DNA from: Gemmatimonadales bacterium
GTDB taxonomy: Bacteria > Krumholzibacteriota > Krumholzibacteriia > LZORAL124-64-63
Assembly (NCBI GenBank): GCA_019038745.1
Contig: JAHOYV010000003.1
Span: forward strand, 1-64,000
Direction: 5' to 3'
DNA: 64,000 nucleotides
Each line of letters begins with the position of its first letter. Within the stretch, counting starts at the first letter, position 1. Below, one piece after another: positions 35,661-44,536 of the stretch. A program made the translations under genes and the position numbers. The notes beneath the pieces were generated by a model. That model ran no database searches. It had not been told where the DNA came from and was given only the letters and a program-made list of their open reading frames with translations.

Positions 35661-37117
35661 TTATCCAGCTCCGGCAGTTCGTCTTGGCCATGAGCCCGGC
35701 AGGCGGCGGTCATGCGTTCGATCAGACCGGCAAAAACCTCGCTCTCAAATCCAGGTGGTTGCCAGGAGGCAACCAGCGCATCGGCCTGGTCCCGGGCACG
35801 CTGCGGCAAGGTGGAAGCGCCTTCCTCCAACCAGCGGGACTGGTTGGCCCGCTCGAGGATCGGCCCGGGGAAGTGGTGTTCAGCGGCTAGATGTTTCAGC
35901 GAATGCTCGCTGATCAGCAGGTGTTTTTCCGACAGCAATTCCTCGATCCGAGGCCGGACAGGGAAATCCTCTCGAGGAATGATTCCCCTGGCCAGGCGCA
36001 AGGCAAGTCCCACGATTTCGTGATCGACCACCAGTTTCTCAACGCTCTGGCAGTTTTCGAAATCCAACATTCCCGGACCGGAAATACTGTTGATTCCAGA
36101 CAGAACAGCCACAACCGCCCCCATTCCGGTTTCGAGTCCGGCCTGGGCATCCAGGGCCTTGGCGTCGCTCAGGGCCATGTAGGCTTGCGTCGGCAGGTTA
36201 AGCCTCTTGCCGATCTCGTTGAGACCCGCGTCCATCAACCAAGTCTCCGCCGCGCCCATGGGGGTGGTTTCGTAGCGGATGTCGAACGGCGCCGGGGAAC
36301 CGCCGTACAGAACCTTGGCGCCCGGAGCAGCCAGCTGGGCCAGGATAACCCCACTCATCGTTTCTGCCGCGTGCAGGGCCAGCGTGCCGGCCACAGTCAC
36401 CGGGGAAGTGAATCCAGCCAGGGGCATCGTGGGAATCTCCACGGGAATGCCCGCGACCGCGCAATCCAGCAGATTTTCGCTGGTGGTTTCGCTCCAGGTC
36501 AAAGGCGTCGTCGGAGCACAGGAGAAAATCGCGAAAGGTTTTTCGGCCAGCGCATCCGGCGACCCCCTCACGATCATCAGCAGGTCCTGCATAAGGGCGA
36601 ACCCTGCGGCAGAGAAGGCACCGGTGATAATAGGTTTGGCGCAGTGAAAGAGCCCAAGAAAGAGGCGGTAGCTGTCCTGGACCTCGGTCGGAACGTCCGC
36701 CGGGATAAAAGCGGTGCTCTGGGCTGCGATATCCGGCAGACGTGACACCACCTTGGCGTAGCGCACATAATCCGCAGTGGTCGGCCGCCGCATCCTACCG
36801 GTGTCCGGATCCAGGTAATAGATGGCCGAGGAGGCGGGCGTGAAGTGAACCCGGTCGCCGCCCAAATCGTGGGTCTGGTTACCGAACGCGTCGAAGAGCT
36901 CGAAAGAAGGGGGTGCCGCGTCCAGGGCCCGATCGATGAGATCGGAAGTGAACCAGGCGTGTCGGCCGGCGGCGTCCACCCGGGCGCCGTGGTCCCCCAG
37001 CAGACCCAGGGCCCGTTTGCTGTGGATCCCCAGCCCCAGGCCGCAAAGTAGATCCCGCGCCTCGGCGATGATCCGTTCGGCCAGTTCGTCGGTCAAAAAT
37101 CTAAGCGTCGGTCGCAT
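35657..37117 (-). CDS. MttB-family (COG5598) methylamine/quaternary-amine:corrinoid methyltransferase, non-pyrrolysine
   Basis: A 486-residue TIM-barrel methyltransferase of the trimethylamine methyltransferase family. The start RFLTDELAERIIAEA, the YLDPDTGRMRRPT block, the GSPAPFD region and LSDAKALDAQAGLETGMGA are characteristic. The frame has no internal amber codon, so it belongs to the non-pyrrolysine members, several of which demethylate glycine betaine, proline betaine, carnitine or similar quaternary amines. AAGGAT precedes the ATG at 37117. It is the first gene of a five-gene coupled operon and is divergent from a dimethylarginine hydrolase gene 99 bases away. The actual substrate is unknown. 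Confidence 0.9.
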   Translation of the reverse strand: MRPTLRFLTDELAERIIAEARDLLCGLGLGIHSKRALGLLGDHGARVDAAGRHAWFTSDLIDRALDAAPPSFELFDAFGNQTHDLGGDRVHFTPASSAIYYLDPDTGRMRRPTTADYVRYAKVVSRLPDIAAQSTAFIPADVPTEVQDSYRLFLGLFHCAKPIITGAFSAAGFALMQDLLMIVRGSPDALAEKPFAIFSCAPTTPLTWSETTSENLLDCAVAGIPVEIPTMPLAGFTSPVTVAGTLALHAAETMSGVILAQLAAPGAKVLYGGSPAPFDIRYETTPMGAAETWLMDAGLNEIGKRLNLPTQAYMALSDAKALDAQAGLETGMGAVVAVLSGINSISGPGMLDFENCQSVEKLVVDHEIVGLALRLARGIIPREDFPVRPRIEELLSEKHLLISEHSLKHLAAEHHFPGPILERANQSRWLEEGASTLPQRARDQADALVASWQPPGFESEVFAGLIERMTAACRAHGQDELPELDN

Positions 37118-37216
37118 GGATTATCCTTGTGGCAGATTGTACCGGTCCAAAGTATTCTGGGCAGTATACATCATTGGCGAACGCTGGCTTATGAAAAATA
37201 TATTCCAGACTAGGAG

Positions 37217-38014
37217 ATGAAAACGGTGAGGGAAAACGATCACATTGCGAACACAAATTTCTGCCAGGCGATAGTTCGTAAACCTGCCCGGAGTTTGGGT
37301 AGTGGGATCACCACCGCCGAGTTTGGGGTCCCTGATTTTGAAAAAGCCGAGTGGCAGTTCGCAATGTACGTACAGGCGCTTGAGGACTGCGGGTTGACGG
37401 TTACGGTCCTGGATCCGCTTGAGGAATTCCCGGACGCCCACTTCGTCGAGGACACGGCTGTAGTCCTGCCGGATGCAGCAATTCTGTGCAGGCCCGGAGC
37501 CGCCAGCCGCAGGGGGGAAGCTGAGCATATGGCGCCCGTCCTGTCCCGGCAACGGGAGCTAACCCGCATCAATGAGCCGGGAACCCTAGACGGCGGCGAC
37601 GTCCTGCTGGTCGGAACTCACTGTCTGATAGGCCTATCCGACCGCACCAACAAAGAAGGCGCCACCCAGTTGGGCTCCCTTCTTTCAGATCATGGTTACA
37701 CTTGGCAAACAGTGCCGGTGGGCGCCGGTCTGCATTTCAAATCAAGCGTCAACCACGTCGGTAACGGCACTCTGCTGGTAAGCGAAGAATTTGCCGGCAA
37801 CCAGGCCCTGGCCCGATTCGATCAGATTGTCGTCGATCCTGCCGAGCAATACGCCTGCAACACCCTACTCCTGAACGATCGGCTTTTGCTGCCCTCCGGG
37901 TTCCCCGACACCAGGCGTAAACTCGAGACCCTGGGCCTCCCTATCTTCATCCTGAGCACTAGTGAATTTCGCAAGATGGATGGTGGCCTTACTTGCTTGT
38001 CCCTACGGTTCTGA
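37217..38014 (+). CDS. Dimethylarginine dimethylaminohydrolase family (DDAH)
   Basis: A 265-residue amidinotransferase-fold hydrolase. Substrate and catalytic segments are DAHFVEDTAV, GTLDGGDVLLVG, GLHFKSSVNHVG (catalytic His) and the C-terminal MDGGLTCLSLRF (catalytic Cys). These match DDAH, which splits N-methylated arginines to citrulline and methylamine or dimethylamine. The ATG at 37217 abuts TAGGAG; GTG at 37226 has better spacing and may be the true start. It is divergent from the MttB-type operon, so methylated-amine metabolism may be a shared theme. Confidence 0.9.
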   Translation: MKTVRENDHIANTNFCQAIVRKPARSLGSGITTAEFGVPDFEKAEWQFAMYVQALEDCGLTVTVLDPLEEFPDAHFVEDTAVVLPDAAILCRPGAASRRGEAEHMAPVLSRQRELTRINEPGTLDGGDVLLVGTHCLIGLSDRTNKEGATQLGSLLSDHGYTWQTVPVGAGLHFKSSVNHVGNGTLLVSEEFAGNQALARFDQIVVDPAEQYACNTLLLNDRLLLPSGFPDTRRKLETLGLPIFILSTSEFRKMDGGLTCLSLRF

Positions 38015-38045
38015 CCTGGTTTTCCATACTGCATCCCGATGACCA

Positions 38046-38082
38046 CAAAAAACAGCAAGGCCCCGAGCTTATGCCCGGGGCC
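38046..38082 (-). terminator. Rho-independent terminator of the PKD subtilase gene
   Basis: The perfect stem GGCCCCG (38059-38065) / CGGGGCC (38076-38082) is followed on the minus strand by TTGCTGTTTTTT. It lies between the convergent DDAH and peptidase genes. Confidence 0.85.
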
Positions 38083-38110
38083 GCGCCATTCAATGGATTG
38101 AGATGAAACC

Positions 38111-41100
38111 CTACTTCAGCATGATCATCTTACGGGTCTCGCTGAAACCGGGAGCCTCGACGCGGTAGAAGTACACACCACTGGCGTGACTGCTTGCGTC
38201 CCACATCACGAAGTGCTCACCCGCACTCATTGAACGATCAACCAGGGTCTCAACGACCTGGCCTCTAAGGTTATAGACGCGCAAACTCACATTCGAATCA
38301 CGCGGCAGGTTGAACTGGATTTTGGTCATCGGGTTGAAAGGATTCGGGCTGTTCTGGGACAGAGCGAATTCCGTGGGGATCCGCCTGGCATCTGCAGAGA
38401 ACACATCCCCGCCCTCACAGGCCTTGGTCACCACATTGGCATCGGAATCGTAGGTCAGCGAGGCGTGGGTCACGTTAGTGACTTCGTAACAGAAGTCCAC
38501 CGTGGCATACGCTTTCCGGCCCGTATTAAGGACGACAATACCGTCCGTACCGGTGACTCCGCTCAAAGTGCCGGTGATATCACCGGTGTAAAGCGCGGTC
38601 ACGGTGGCGCCGGGAACCGGCGACCCGCCATCATCCAGGATGGTGATCGCTGCTTCCCCATAATATTTCCGCCCACTGAGCACCCGGTAAACGTTGATGC
38701 TCGAGACGTGCAGTGTGTCGCCTCCCGTACCCGGCTCGGTAACAGTGATGTAACCGGTCTTGGTAGCCGTGTCGCCACCCTGGGCGTTGCTGGCAGTCAG
38801 GCTGACCGTGTACGTACCGGCCTCCGTGTAGGTATGGCCGGGATTCTGGACAGTCGAAGTCCCTCCGTCACCGAAGACCCAACTCCACCCGGTGGGATCG
38901 GCCGTGGAAAGATCGGTGAACTGCACGGCCAGAGGGTACTCGCCACTGACCGGAGTACCGGAGAAGTCGGCGGTCGGAGCGACCGGCTGAACATCTCCCA
39001 ACTCGAAGGCCATGTAATCCACGTTCAAATCATCAAGAGCGGTCATGTACCAGGCACGGTTGGTATCCATGGCTCGAACCGTTACCGAACCACTAACCGC
39101 GCCCAGCGAAACGGAAAAGCTCTGCTCGGTCGAGCTGCTCACCGTTGCCAGGGGCAGGTAATTGACTCCATCGGTACTGTACTCGAAGACAAAATTGTCG
39201 CCCTCGCTGTTGTCGCTGCGCGAGGCTTCCAGATGGAAGGTGGCGTCGCCGCCGGCCGGCAGGGTGAAGAACCAGCGGTGATCCGCATAACTGTACTGTT
39301 TGCGTGGATGACCCGTGTACAGCTCTTCGGTGATGACCTCGTTGACGCCGTCACTGACCGCAGTGTTGGCAAAGGTACCGGTTACCGTACCGAGAACCGA
39401 AGACTCGCCGTTGGCGGTCACTAAAGTCGTGACTCCCGGTTCGGTGACGGTGATGTACCCGGTTTTGGTCTCGGCGTCAGAACCGTAGGCGCTGGTCGCC
39501 GTCAAACTGACCGTGTACGTGCCGACCGCGGTATAGATGTACGACGGATTCTGTGCCGTCGAGGTCCCACCATCACCGAAGGTCCAGCTCCAGCTCGTGG
39601 GTGAGCCGGTGGATTGGTCGGTGAAAACAACGTTCAAGGGATAGGTCCCACTGGTTGGGGCACCGGTGAAGGCCGCCACCGGTGCGGCCGGAGCCGTCAC
39701 GGTGATGTAACCGGTCTTCGTTTCGACATCCGAACCGACCGAGTTGGTCGCCGTCATGGAAACGGTGTACGTACCTGCGGATGTATAGATGTAAGAGGGG
39801 TTCTGGGCAGTGGAGGTACCACCATCGCCAAACGTCCAGCTCCAGCTCGTGGGTGAGCCCGTGGACTGGTCGTTGAAAGCGACGTCCAGCGGATACTGGC
39901 CACTGGTAGGTGAACCTGTGAATGCCGCCACCGGGGCAACGGGACCGCCGCCGCCGACTGCGGCCGCTGCATCGATCATCCCGTAGCCCGAGTATCGATC
40001 CCAGCCACTGCCGGATTCAACACTGGTAACGTCCTCGGCTGTGGTCATGATCTGGTCCCGGATCTGGGTCGGAGTCCAGGACGGGTTCTGGGACTTGATC
40101 AGGGCTGCCACACCAGCGGCATACGGAGTCGCACAACTGGTGCCGTTGAAGAAACTGCTATAATCACCGGAGTCATAACCGCCCGAACCCTGGATATCCG
40201 TTGTCGGCAGAATGGTCGGGGCGATAATATCCACCGCACCGCGATCGTCCTGCGACGTCGAACCATAGTTCGACCCCCACCAGCGCTCGCCGTCGCATGT
40301 GTAACCGTTGGGATCGGTATACACGTCGGGGTTGCATTCGGTGCTGCTGCTGGAAGAACGCTTGCGTTCTCCGCAAGGACTTGCAGCGCCCACACTGATA
40401 ACATGGGTGTTGATGGCAGGGTAGCTGATAACGCTGGCATTCTCGTTACCGGTGGCTGCGAAAATCGTCACGCCGGCGTTAAAAGCATACTGCAGGGCCG
40501 CATCCGTGGCCGCATCAGTGCTGATAGGCGCACCGAGACTCATGCTGATGATGTCCGCACCATTGTCAGCGGCATGGTAGATACCGTTCACGATAGCCGA
40601 GAAGTACATTGAACCGGCGGAGTTCGCAATTTTGAGGGGCATGATGGAGCAGCCACCGGCAACACCAACGGCACCGAGGCCGTTGTTGTTGATGGCCGCA
40701 GCCACGCCGGCGCAGGCAGTGCCGTGTCCGGGCTGTCCACTGTCGTCATCAGGATTGCTGTCATTGTCGCCGTAATCGTAACCGGCAACTTGACGCAGAT
40801 CGGGGTGACCCACATCCACGCCGGAATCGATAATGGCGATGACCACACTGGACGAACCGTAGCCTTGGCTCGCATCCCAAGCAGGCTGGGCGTTGGAATC
40901 GAAACCAACTGTGCCGACGGTGTTGGGCAGGGTGTGGTCATAGGTTCCACCCCAGTCCAGATCCGGCAATTGGGCAGTATTATTGTGCCCCCAGTTGTCG
41001 GCGAACATCGGATCGTTGGGTGTGGCAGCGGGAAATGCACGCCAGTCCGGCGTGGCGACCTCGATGTTCGGGTCCGAAGCAAACCTTGCGGCCATGGCTT

Positions 41101-41497
41101 CTACATCGGCCGCGGTCTCCAGCTCCATCCGGAACCAGCGGTCAACGCCCAGGCGATCAGCCTCAAAACTGTTGGCCGGCTTGATGAAGGGCCGACTGAT
41201 CCGGTTGACGGCGAACTCCACGTTCAGCGCATCGATGTTGGCCAATCCGGTCAAGGCCTCCGCTTGGGTCGCGCCCTTTTCCATGGCGATATTCAACGTG
41301 GATTTTTTGAGACCTTCACGAGTGAATTTGACAAGAAGCGAGGTTGGATTATAAGGAAGCTCAATATTTCCGCTTGCTGAATACCCTTGCTGGACCGGGA
41401 CAAATTCCCGGGGAGCGGGAGAAGCGCCGACCAGAGCGGTCACCAATCCCAGCATTACGAGTACTAGCAGAATCTGGCGAGTGATTGCGAGTCTCAT
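38111..41497 (-). CDS. Secreted subtilisin-family peptidase with three PKD domains and an NPFNP sorting domain
   Basis: A 1128-residue precursor: signal peptide (ILLVLVMLGLVTALVGAS), a prodomain to about residue 165, then the S8 domain. The catalytic triad lies in AIIDSGVDVGHPDL (Asp near 221), GHGTACAG (His near 258) and NGTSCATPYAAG (Ser near 453). Two near-identical PKD domains (about 521-690), a beta-sandwich region, a third PKD (about 837-924), an Ig-like module and a C-terminal FlgD-Ig/Por-type domain (NSPNPFNPMTKIQF) follow. It probably degrades extracellular protein and is surface-anchored or released. The ATG at 41497 has AGGAG and begins the signal peptide; an upstream GTG at 41629 is rejected because its Shine-Dalgarno is too close. 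Confidence 0.93.
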   Translation of the reverse strand: MRLAITRQILLVLVMLGLVTALVGASPAPREFVPVQQGYSASGNIELPYNPTSLLVKFTREGLKKSTLNIAMEKGATQAEALTGLANIDALNVEFAVNRISRPFIKPANSFEADRLGVDRWFRMELETAADVEAMAARFASDPNIEVATPDWRAFPAATPNDPMFADNWGHNNTAQLPDLDWGGTYDHTLPNTVGTVGFDSNAQPAWDASQGYGSSSVVIAIIDSGVDVGHPDLRQVAGYDYGDNDSNPDDDSGQPGHGTACAGVAAAINNNGLGAVGVAGGCSIMPLKIANSAGSMYFSAIVNGIYHAADNGADIISMSLGAPISTDAATDAALQYAFNAGVTIFAATGNENASVISYPAINTHVISVGAASPCGERKRSSSSSTECNPDVYTDPNGYTCDGERWWGSNYGSTSQDDRGAVDIIAPTILPTTDIQGSGGYDSGDYSSFFNGTSCATPYAAGVAALIKSQNPSWTPTQIRDQIMTTAEDVTSVESGSGWDRYSGYGMIDAAAAVGGGGPVAPVAAFTGSPTSGQYPLDVAFNDQSTGSPTSWSWTFGDGGTSTAQNPSYIYTSAGTYTVSMTATNSVGSDVETKTGYITVTAPAAPVAAFTGAPTSGTYPLNVVFTDQSTGSPTSWSWTFGDGGTSTAQNPSYIYTAVGTYTVSLTATSAYGSDAETKTGYITVTEPGVTTLVTANGESSVLGTVTGTFANTAVSDGVNEVITEELYTGHPRKQYSYADHRWFFTLPAGGDATFHLEASRSDNSEGDNFVFEYSTDGVNYLPLATVSSSTEQSFSVSLGAVSGSVTVRAMDTNRAWYMTALDDLNVDYMAFELGDVQPVAPTADFSGTPVSGEYPLAVQFTDLSTADPTGWSWVFGDGGTSTVQNPGHTYTEAGTYTVSLTASNAQGGDTATKTGYITVTEPGTGGDTLHVSSINVYRVLSGRKYYGEAAITILDDGGSPVPGATVTALYTGDITGTLSGVTGTDGIVVLNTGRKAYATVDFCYEVTNVTHASLTYDSDANVVTKACEGGDVFSADARRIPTEFALSQNSPNPFNPMTKIQFNLPRDSNVSLRVYNLRGQVVETLVDRSMSAGEHFVMWDASSHASGVYFYRVEAPGFSETRKMIMLK
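39430..39940 (-). repeat. Two tandem near-identical PKD-encoding segments
   Basis: Two adjacent units of about 255 bases (roughly 39430-39690 and 39690-39940) encode PKD domains that share long identical stretches such as STGSPTSWSWTFGDGG. A third, more diverged copy lies at about 38725-38980. The closeness points to recent duplication or gene conversion within the gene. Confidence 0.75.
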
Positions 41498-41857
41498 TTG
41501 TTCTCCTGTCAGAAGATTGTCCTGATTTTCGGCGAGAAAAGGACCTGACCCTCGGTAGAATCCTTTATACCGGGGTAGCTGAATCTCTTCGTACCTTGAA
41601 TGGCTCTTGCGCGGCAGGGATGCGGTCACTCCTCCTTTGTATCAGGCCCCTAGGAGATAATTCACCAAAAGATAAAATGGGCGATTATCACCAGAACGAA
41701 TAAACACCATGGGTTAGCTCCCGCTTGGGGAACAAATCCGGACACATTTTATCATAGATTCAGGATTGAATCAATAGAAACGAGGAAGGAAATTGATAGA
41801 GAGAAATCACAAAATATTAAGATGAAATTCATCAAAATCCCATTTCCTTTCCCACAC
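41498..41857. other. Intergenic region upstream of the PKD subtilase gene
   Basis: About 360 bases, including a long leader and the promoter candidate at 41746-41774. I see no gene in it. Confidence 0.5.
41746..41774 (-). promoter_or_regulatory. Sigma-70-type promoter candidate for the PKD subtilase gene
   Basis: On the minus strand, TTGATT (41769-41774) and TAAAAT (41746-41751) are separated by 17 bases. The leader to the ATG at 41497 would be about 240 bases, unusually long. Confidence 0.45.
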
Positions 41858-42604
41858 TCAATTCCACAGCAATCGCAGGGCAAAAAGAACAACAACGGCC
41901 AGAACTATTCTACGGATCCAGGCGTGTCCTTTGCTGATCGCCAGCCGAGTACCCACCCAGCCGCCCAGAGAATTGCCCGCAGCCAGGGATAAGCCCAGCT
42001 TCCAATCCACTTGACCGTGCCAAAGGAAAACGGCCAAGGCTGCTGCCGTGTAAACCAAAACTACAAATACCTTTACAGCGTTCGTCCGTACAAGATCCAA
42101 CCCGTGGACCAGAAGGCCCGAGATGATCAGAAATCCCACCCCAGCCTGGATGAATCCCCCATACAATCCGACAAAAAAGAAGGTTACAATCAAGGCTGTG
42201 ATTCGACTGGGTGTCAATGGTCTTGTGTCGAAATCCAATCTCCGGGCCGGGTCAATCAACATCAATACGCACACCCCGAGCATGACGAGAGCCAGAATGG
42301 TTCGGAAAGCCTCGTCGCTGATCTCGATTGCCTGGCGTGCACCTATCACACTGCCCACAAGGGCTGGTGTAGTGCAGATCAAAGCAAGCTTCAGGGGGAG
42401 TTTTCCCCTGCTGCGGAATCCACCGACTGCAACGACGTTCTGGGCCAGTATCGCAATGCGGTTGGTCCCGTTTGCCATCGGAGCCGGTAGGCCCAAAAAC
42501 AGCAAAACAGGCAGAGTAAGCAGGGAGCCGCCACCGGCCAGCACGTTCAACACGCCGGCAACCAGCCCTACTGCGAACAGCAAAAGGATATGCAACGGAT
42601 TCAT
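41858..42604 (-). CDS. TauE/SafE-family membrane permease
   Basis: A 248-residue protein with seven to eight membrane helices and the family start FAVGLVAGVLNVLAGGGSLLT, followed by GLPAPMANGTNRIAIL. TauE/SafE proteins export sulfite, sulfoacetate or related organosulfur anions; the substrate here is unknown. The ATG overlaps the stop of the MscS gene (ATGA), so the two are cotranscribed. Confidence 0.88.
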   Translation of the reverse strand: MNPLHILLLFAVGLVAGVLNVLAGGGSLLTLPVLLFLGLPAPMANGTNRIAILAQNVVAVGGFRSRGKLPLKLALICTTPALVGSVIGARQAIEISDEAFRTILALVMLGVCVLMLIDPARRLDFDTRPLTPSRITALIVTFFFVGLYGGFIQAGVGFLIISGLLVHGLDLVRTNAVKVFVVLVYTAAALAVFLWHGQVDWKLGLSLAAGNSLGGWVGTRLAISKGHAWIRRIVLAVVVLFALRLLWN

Positions 42605-43686
42605 TTATCCCCGGCGATCGGAGCCGACGGCCAAGCTTTGATGTGGACATCCTGCTGGGGGAACGGAATTCCAATACCAGCCTCCAGCAGCGCCTTGTAG
42701 ATACGCGTATTCAACGTATCGACCACACGACCGCGGAATTCCGGTTCCTCCACCCATACACGAACTTGAAAATCTACACTTGAAGCGCCCATGGCCGTGA
42801 ACCGGACCGACGGCTCTTTGGCATTACTGGCATGGGGCACCTCATGGCAGCAACTCATCAAAACCTCTTTCACCTCTTCCACATCACTTCCGTAAGCCAC
42901 ACTCACGTTCACTCGAACCCGCATCAGGGGCGACGGCCCGCTGGATTCGTTGATGATCTTGGCGTTGCCGATCACCGCGTTAGGCACGGTAACTTCTACA
43001 TTATCCCGGGTCAGGATCCTGGTCGAGCGCATGCCGATGTCCGTGACCATCCCCCGGGTAACCCCGTCGATAACGATGTATTGACCCACCTCGTAGGGCG
43101 AATCAACCAGGATGAACACGCCTGAGATGAAATTCGCCAGCGTATCCTTGGCCGCGAAACCCACCGCGATCCCGACTACTCCGGCACTGGCCAGCCAGCT
43201 GGTCAAATTGACGTTCCAGGTCGAAAGAATCAGCCAAGCCTGCGTGGCGAAGACGATCACCTTGAACACGAATTTTATCAGCGGCAGAGTCTGGGGCTGG
43301 ATCCAGGGAAGGCGGTCGGCCTCGTGACTGATCTTCTCGAATATAATGGCGCCGATATCCAGGATTGCCCGTCCCCAGATCAGCACCAGCCAGGTGCCGA
43401 CAGCGCCCCGCACCCAATGATCGAACTTGGGATCGGCCAACAGATCGACCAGAGCGAACTGCAGTGCCACGAAGAAAACGGTTGTGAACAGAGTAGGTTG
43501 AATCCGGCCCAGAATGTTGTCATCCAGGTTACTGTCGGTACGTCCGGCCACGCGGCGCAGCACAGGGAACAGGATCAAACGCAACAACCCGATGATCAAC
43601 ACTCCCGCTCCCAGGATCAATCCCTCGCGCCACCAGTGGTTGGTCAAGGTCGTGTCGAGCCAAGTTTGGAATTCGGTGATATTCAT
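42601..43686 (-). CDS. MscS-family mechanosensitive channel
   Basis: A 361-residue channel: four N-terminal membrane helices, then the pore helix and beta domain of MscS (GVVGIAVGFAAKDTLANFIS, DSPYEVGQYIVIDGVTRGMV, EVTVPNAVIGNAKIIN) and the C-terminal alpha/beta region. It releases solutes on hypo-osmotic shock. Length is a little above minimal E. coli MscS because of extra N-terminal helices. It is first in a two-gene unit with the TauE-type permease. Confidence 0.94.
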   Translation of the reverse strand: MNITEFQTWLDTTLTNHWWREGLILGAGVLIIGLLRLILFPVLRRVAGRTDSNLDDNILGRIQPTLFTTVFFVALQFALVDLLADPKFDHWVRGAVGTWLVLIWGRAILDIGAIIFEKISHEADRLPWIQPQTLPLIKFVFKVIVFATQAWLILSTWNVNLTSWLASAGVVGIAVGFAAKDTLANFISGVFILVDSPYEVGQYIVIDGVTRGMVTDIGMRSTRILTRDNVEVTVPNAVIGNAKIINESSGPSPLMRVRVNVSVAYGSDVEEVKEVLMSCCHEVPHASNAKEPSVRFTAMGASSVDFQVRVWVEEPEFRGRVVDTLNTRIYKALLEAGIGIPFPQQDVHIKAWPSAPIAGDK

Positions 43687-43776
43687 GAGGCCTCCTGGGA
43701 GGTGATTATCGGGTCAGGGAAAATCGGGATCGGCCAGGGTCTGTTTGGCCTGGCCTGGAAAGGCATGGTTCATCCT

Positions 43777-44172
43777 TCATTCATCCGGAATTCCAGGCCG
43801 TACCTTCAACACCTTTTCCTTGCGAATCTCCACGGTCCCTGCCTTGGCCCCCCGCGGCTTGGTCACGTACCGGGCCCGCGTGGCGGAAACTCCAACCTGC
43901 TTCGCCTCGCGTTTTTTGCTGTGGAAGGCGGCAATGGACGCAGCGGCCTTGACCGTGGCGTTGTCTGGTTCTTCGCCGGCCGGCACCCGCAGAATCACGT
44001 GGCTGCCAGGCATGCCCCTGACATGGAACCACCAGTCGTTTGGTTTGGCCAGCTTGATCGAAAGATGGTCGTTATCCTGATCCCCGCGACCGGCCAGCAC
44101 AACCCAGCCACCGGGCAGTTCGTACTCGTAAAGCTTGGCTTGGAAGCGTTCCGGCTTTTGGGGTCGGGGCAT
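43777..44172 (-). CDS. Stand-alone NFACT RNA-binding-domain protein
   Basis: A 131-residue protein equivalent to the NFACT-R (DUF814) domain alone: DWWFHVRGMPGSHVILR, then IAAFHSKKREAKQVGVSATRARYVTKPRGAKAG. Full-length RqcH/Tae2/FbpA proteins carry this domain with NFACT-N and helical parts and work in ribosome quality control. Isolated copies occur in some bacteria, where function is poorly known. It is monocistronic, between the MscS gene and a flippase gene on the other strand. Confidence 0.85.
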   Translation of the reverse strand: MPRPQKPERFQAKLYEYELPGGWVVLAGRGDQDNDHLSIKLAKPNDWWFHVRGMPGSHVILRVPAGEEPDNATVKAAASIAAFHSKKREAKQVGVSATRARYVTKPRGAKAGTVEIRKEKVLKVRPGIPDE

Positions 44173-44536
44173 GGAAGTCCTCTGGTTGGTCGTAAGACGG
44201 AATATGAATTCAGGGCCACTATACTCTTCGATTTACGGTTGAGCAATGCCGGGAGAGCAAAATTCGGGGTTTCAGCCCAGGTTCCCACGCAAGGAACGAG
44301 GCCTCGGTTGCGAACGGCGCCCCAGCGCCGCTTGCAGTATTTCAACTCCGCGACATTGCCGCCCGCCAAGATCAGATGGAGGGATTGAAAAAATAAAGTT
44401 ATGATTCCGCATAAGGAATGGCTTTCAAATGTTTTTGAAAAAATTCCTGAAAATTTAGAGATTTCGGGGCATTGTGAACCAGTTTCCGGCCGGGAATGTG
44501 CAAGCCATTGGGTGGAACAACCAGTAAAGAGTTGAG
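44173..44536. other. Intergenic region with a strong hairpin
   Basis: 364 bases between divergent genes. The perfect hairpin CGGCGC-CCCA-GCGCCG sits at 44315-44330 without a T-run. A poor -24/-12-like match occurs around 44486-44501 and is not called. Nothing else was recognised. Confidence 0.45.

Noticed and set aside
44486-44501. Possible sigma-54 site upstream of the flippase gene
   Set aside because: Only GGC and TGC cores match, with four consensus deviations; far weaker than the two sites reported.
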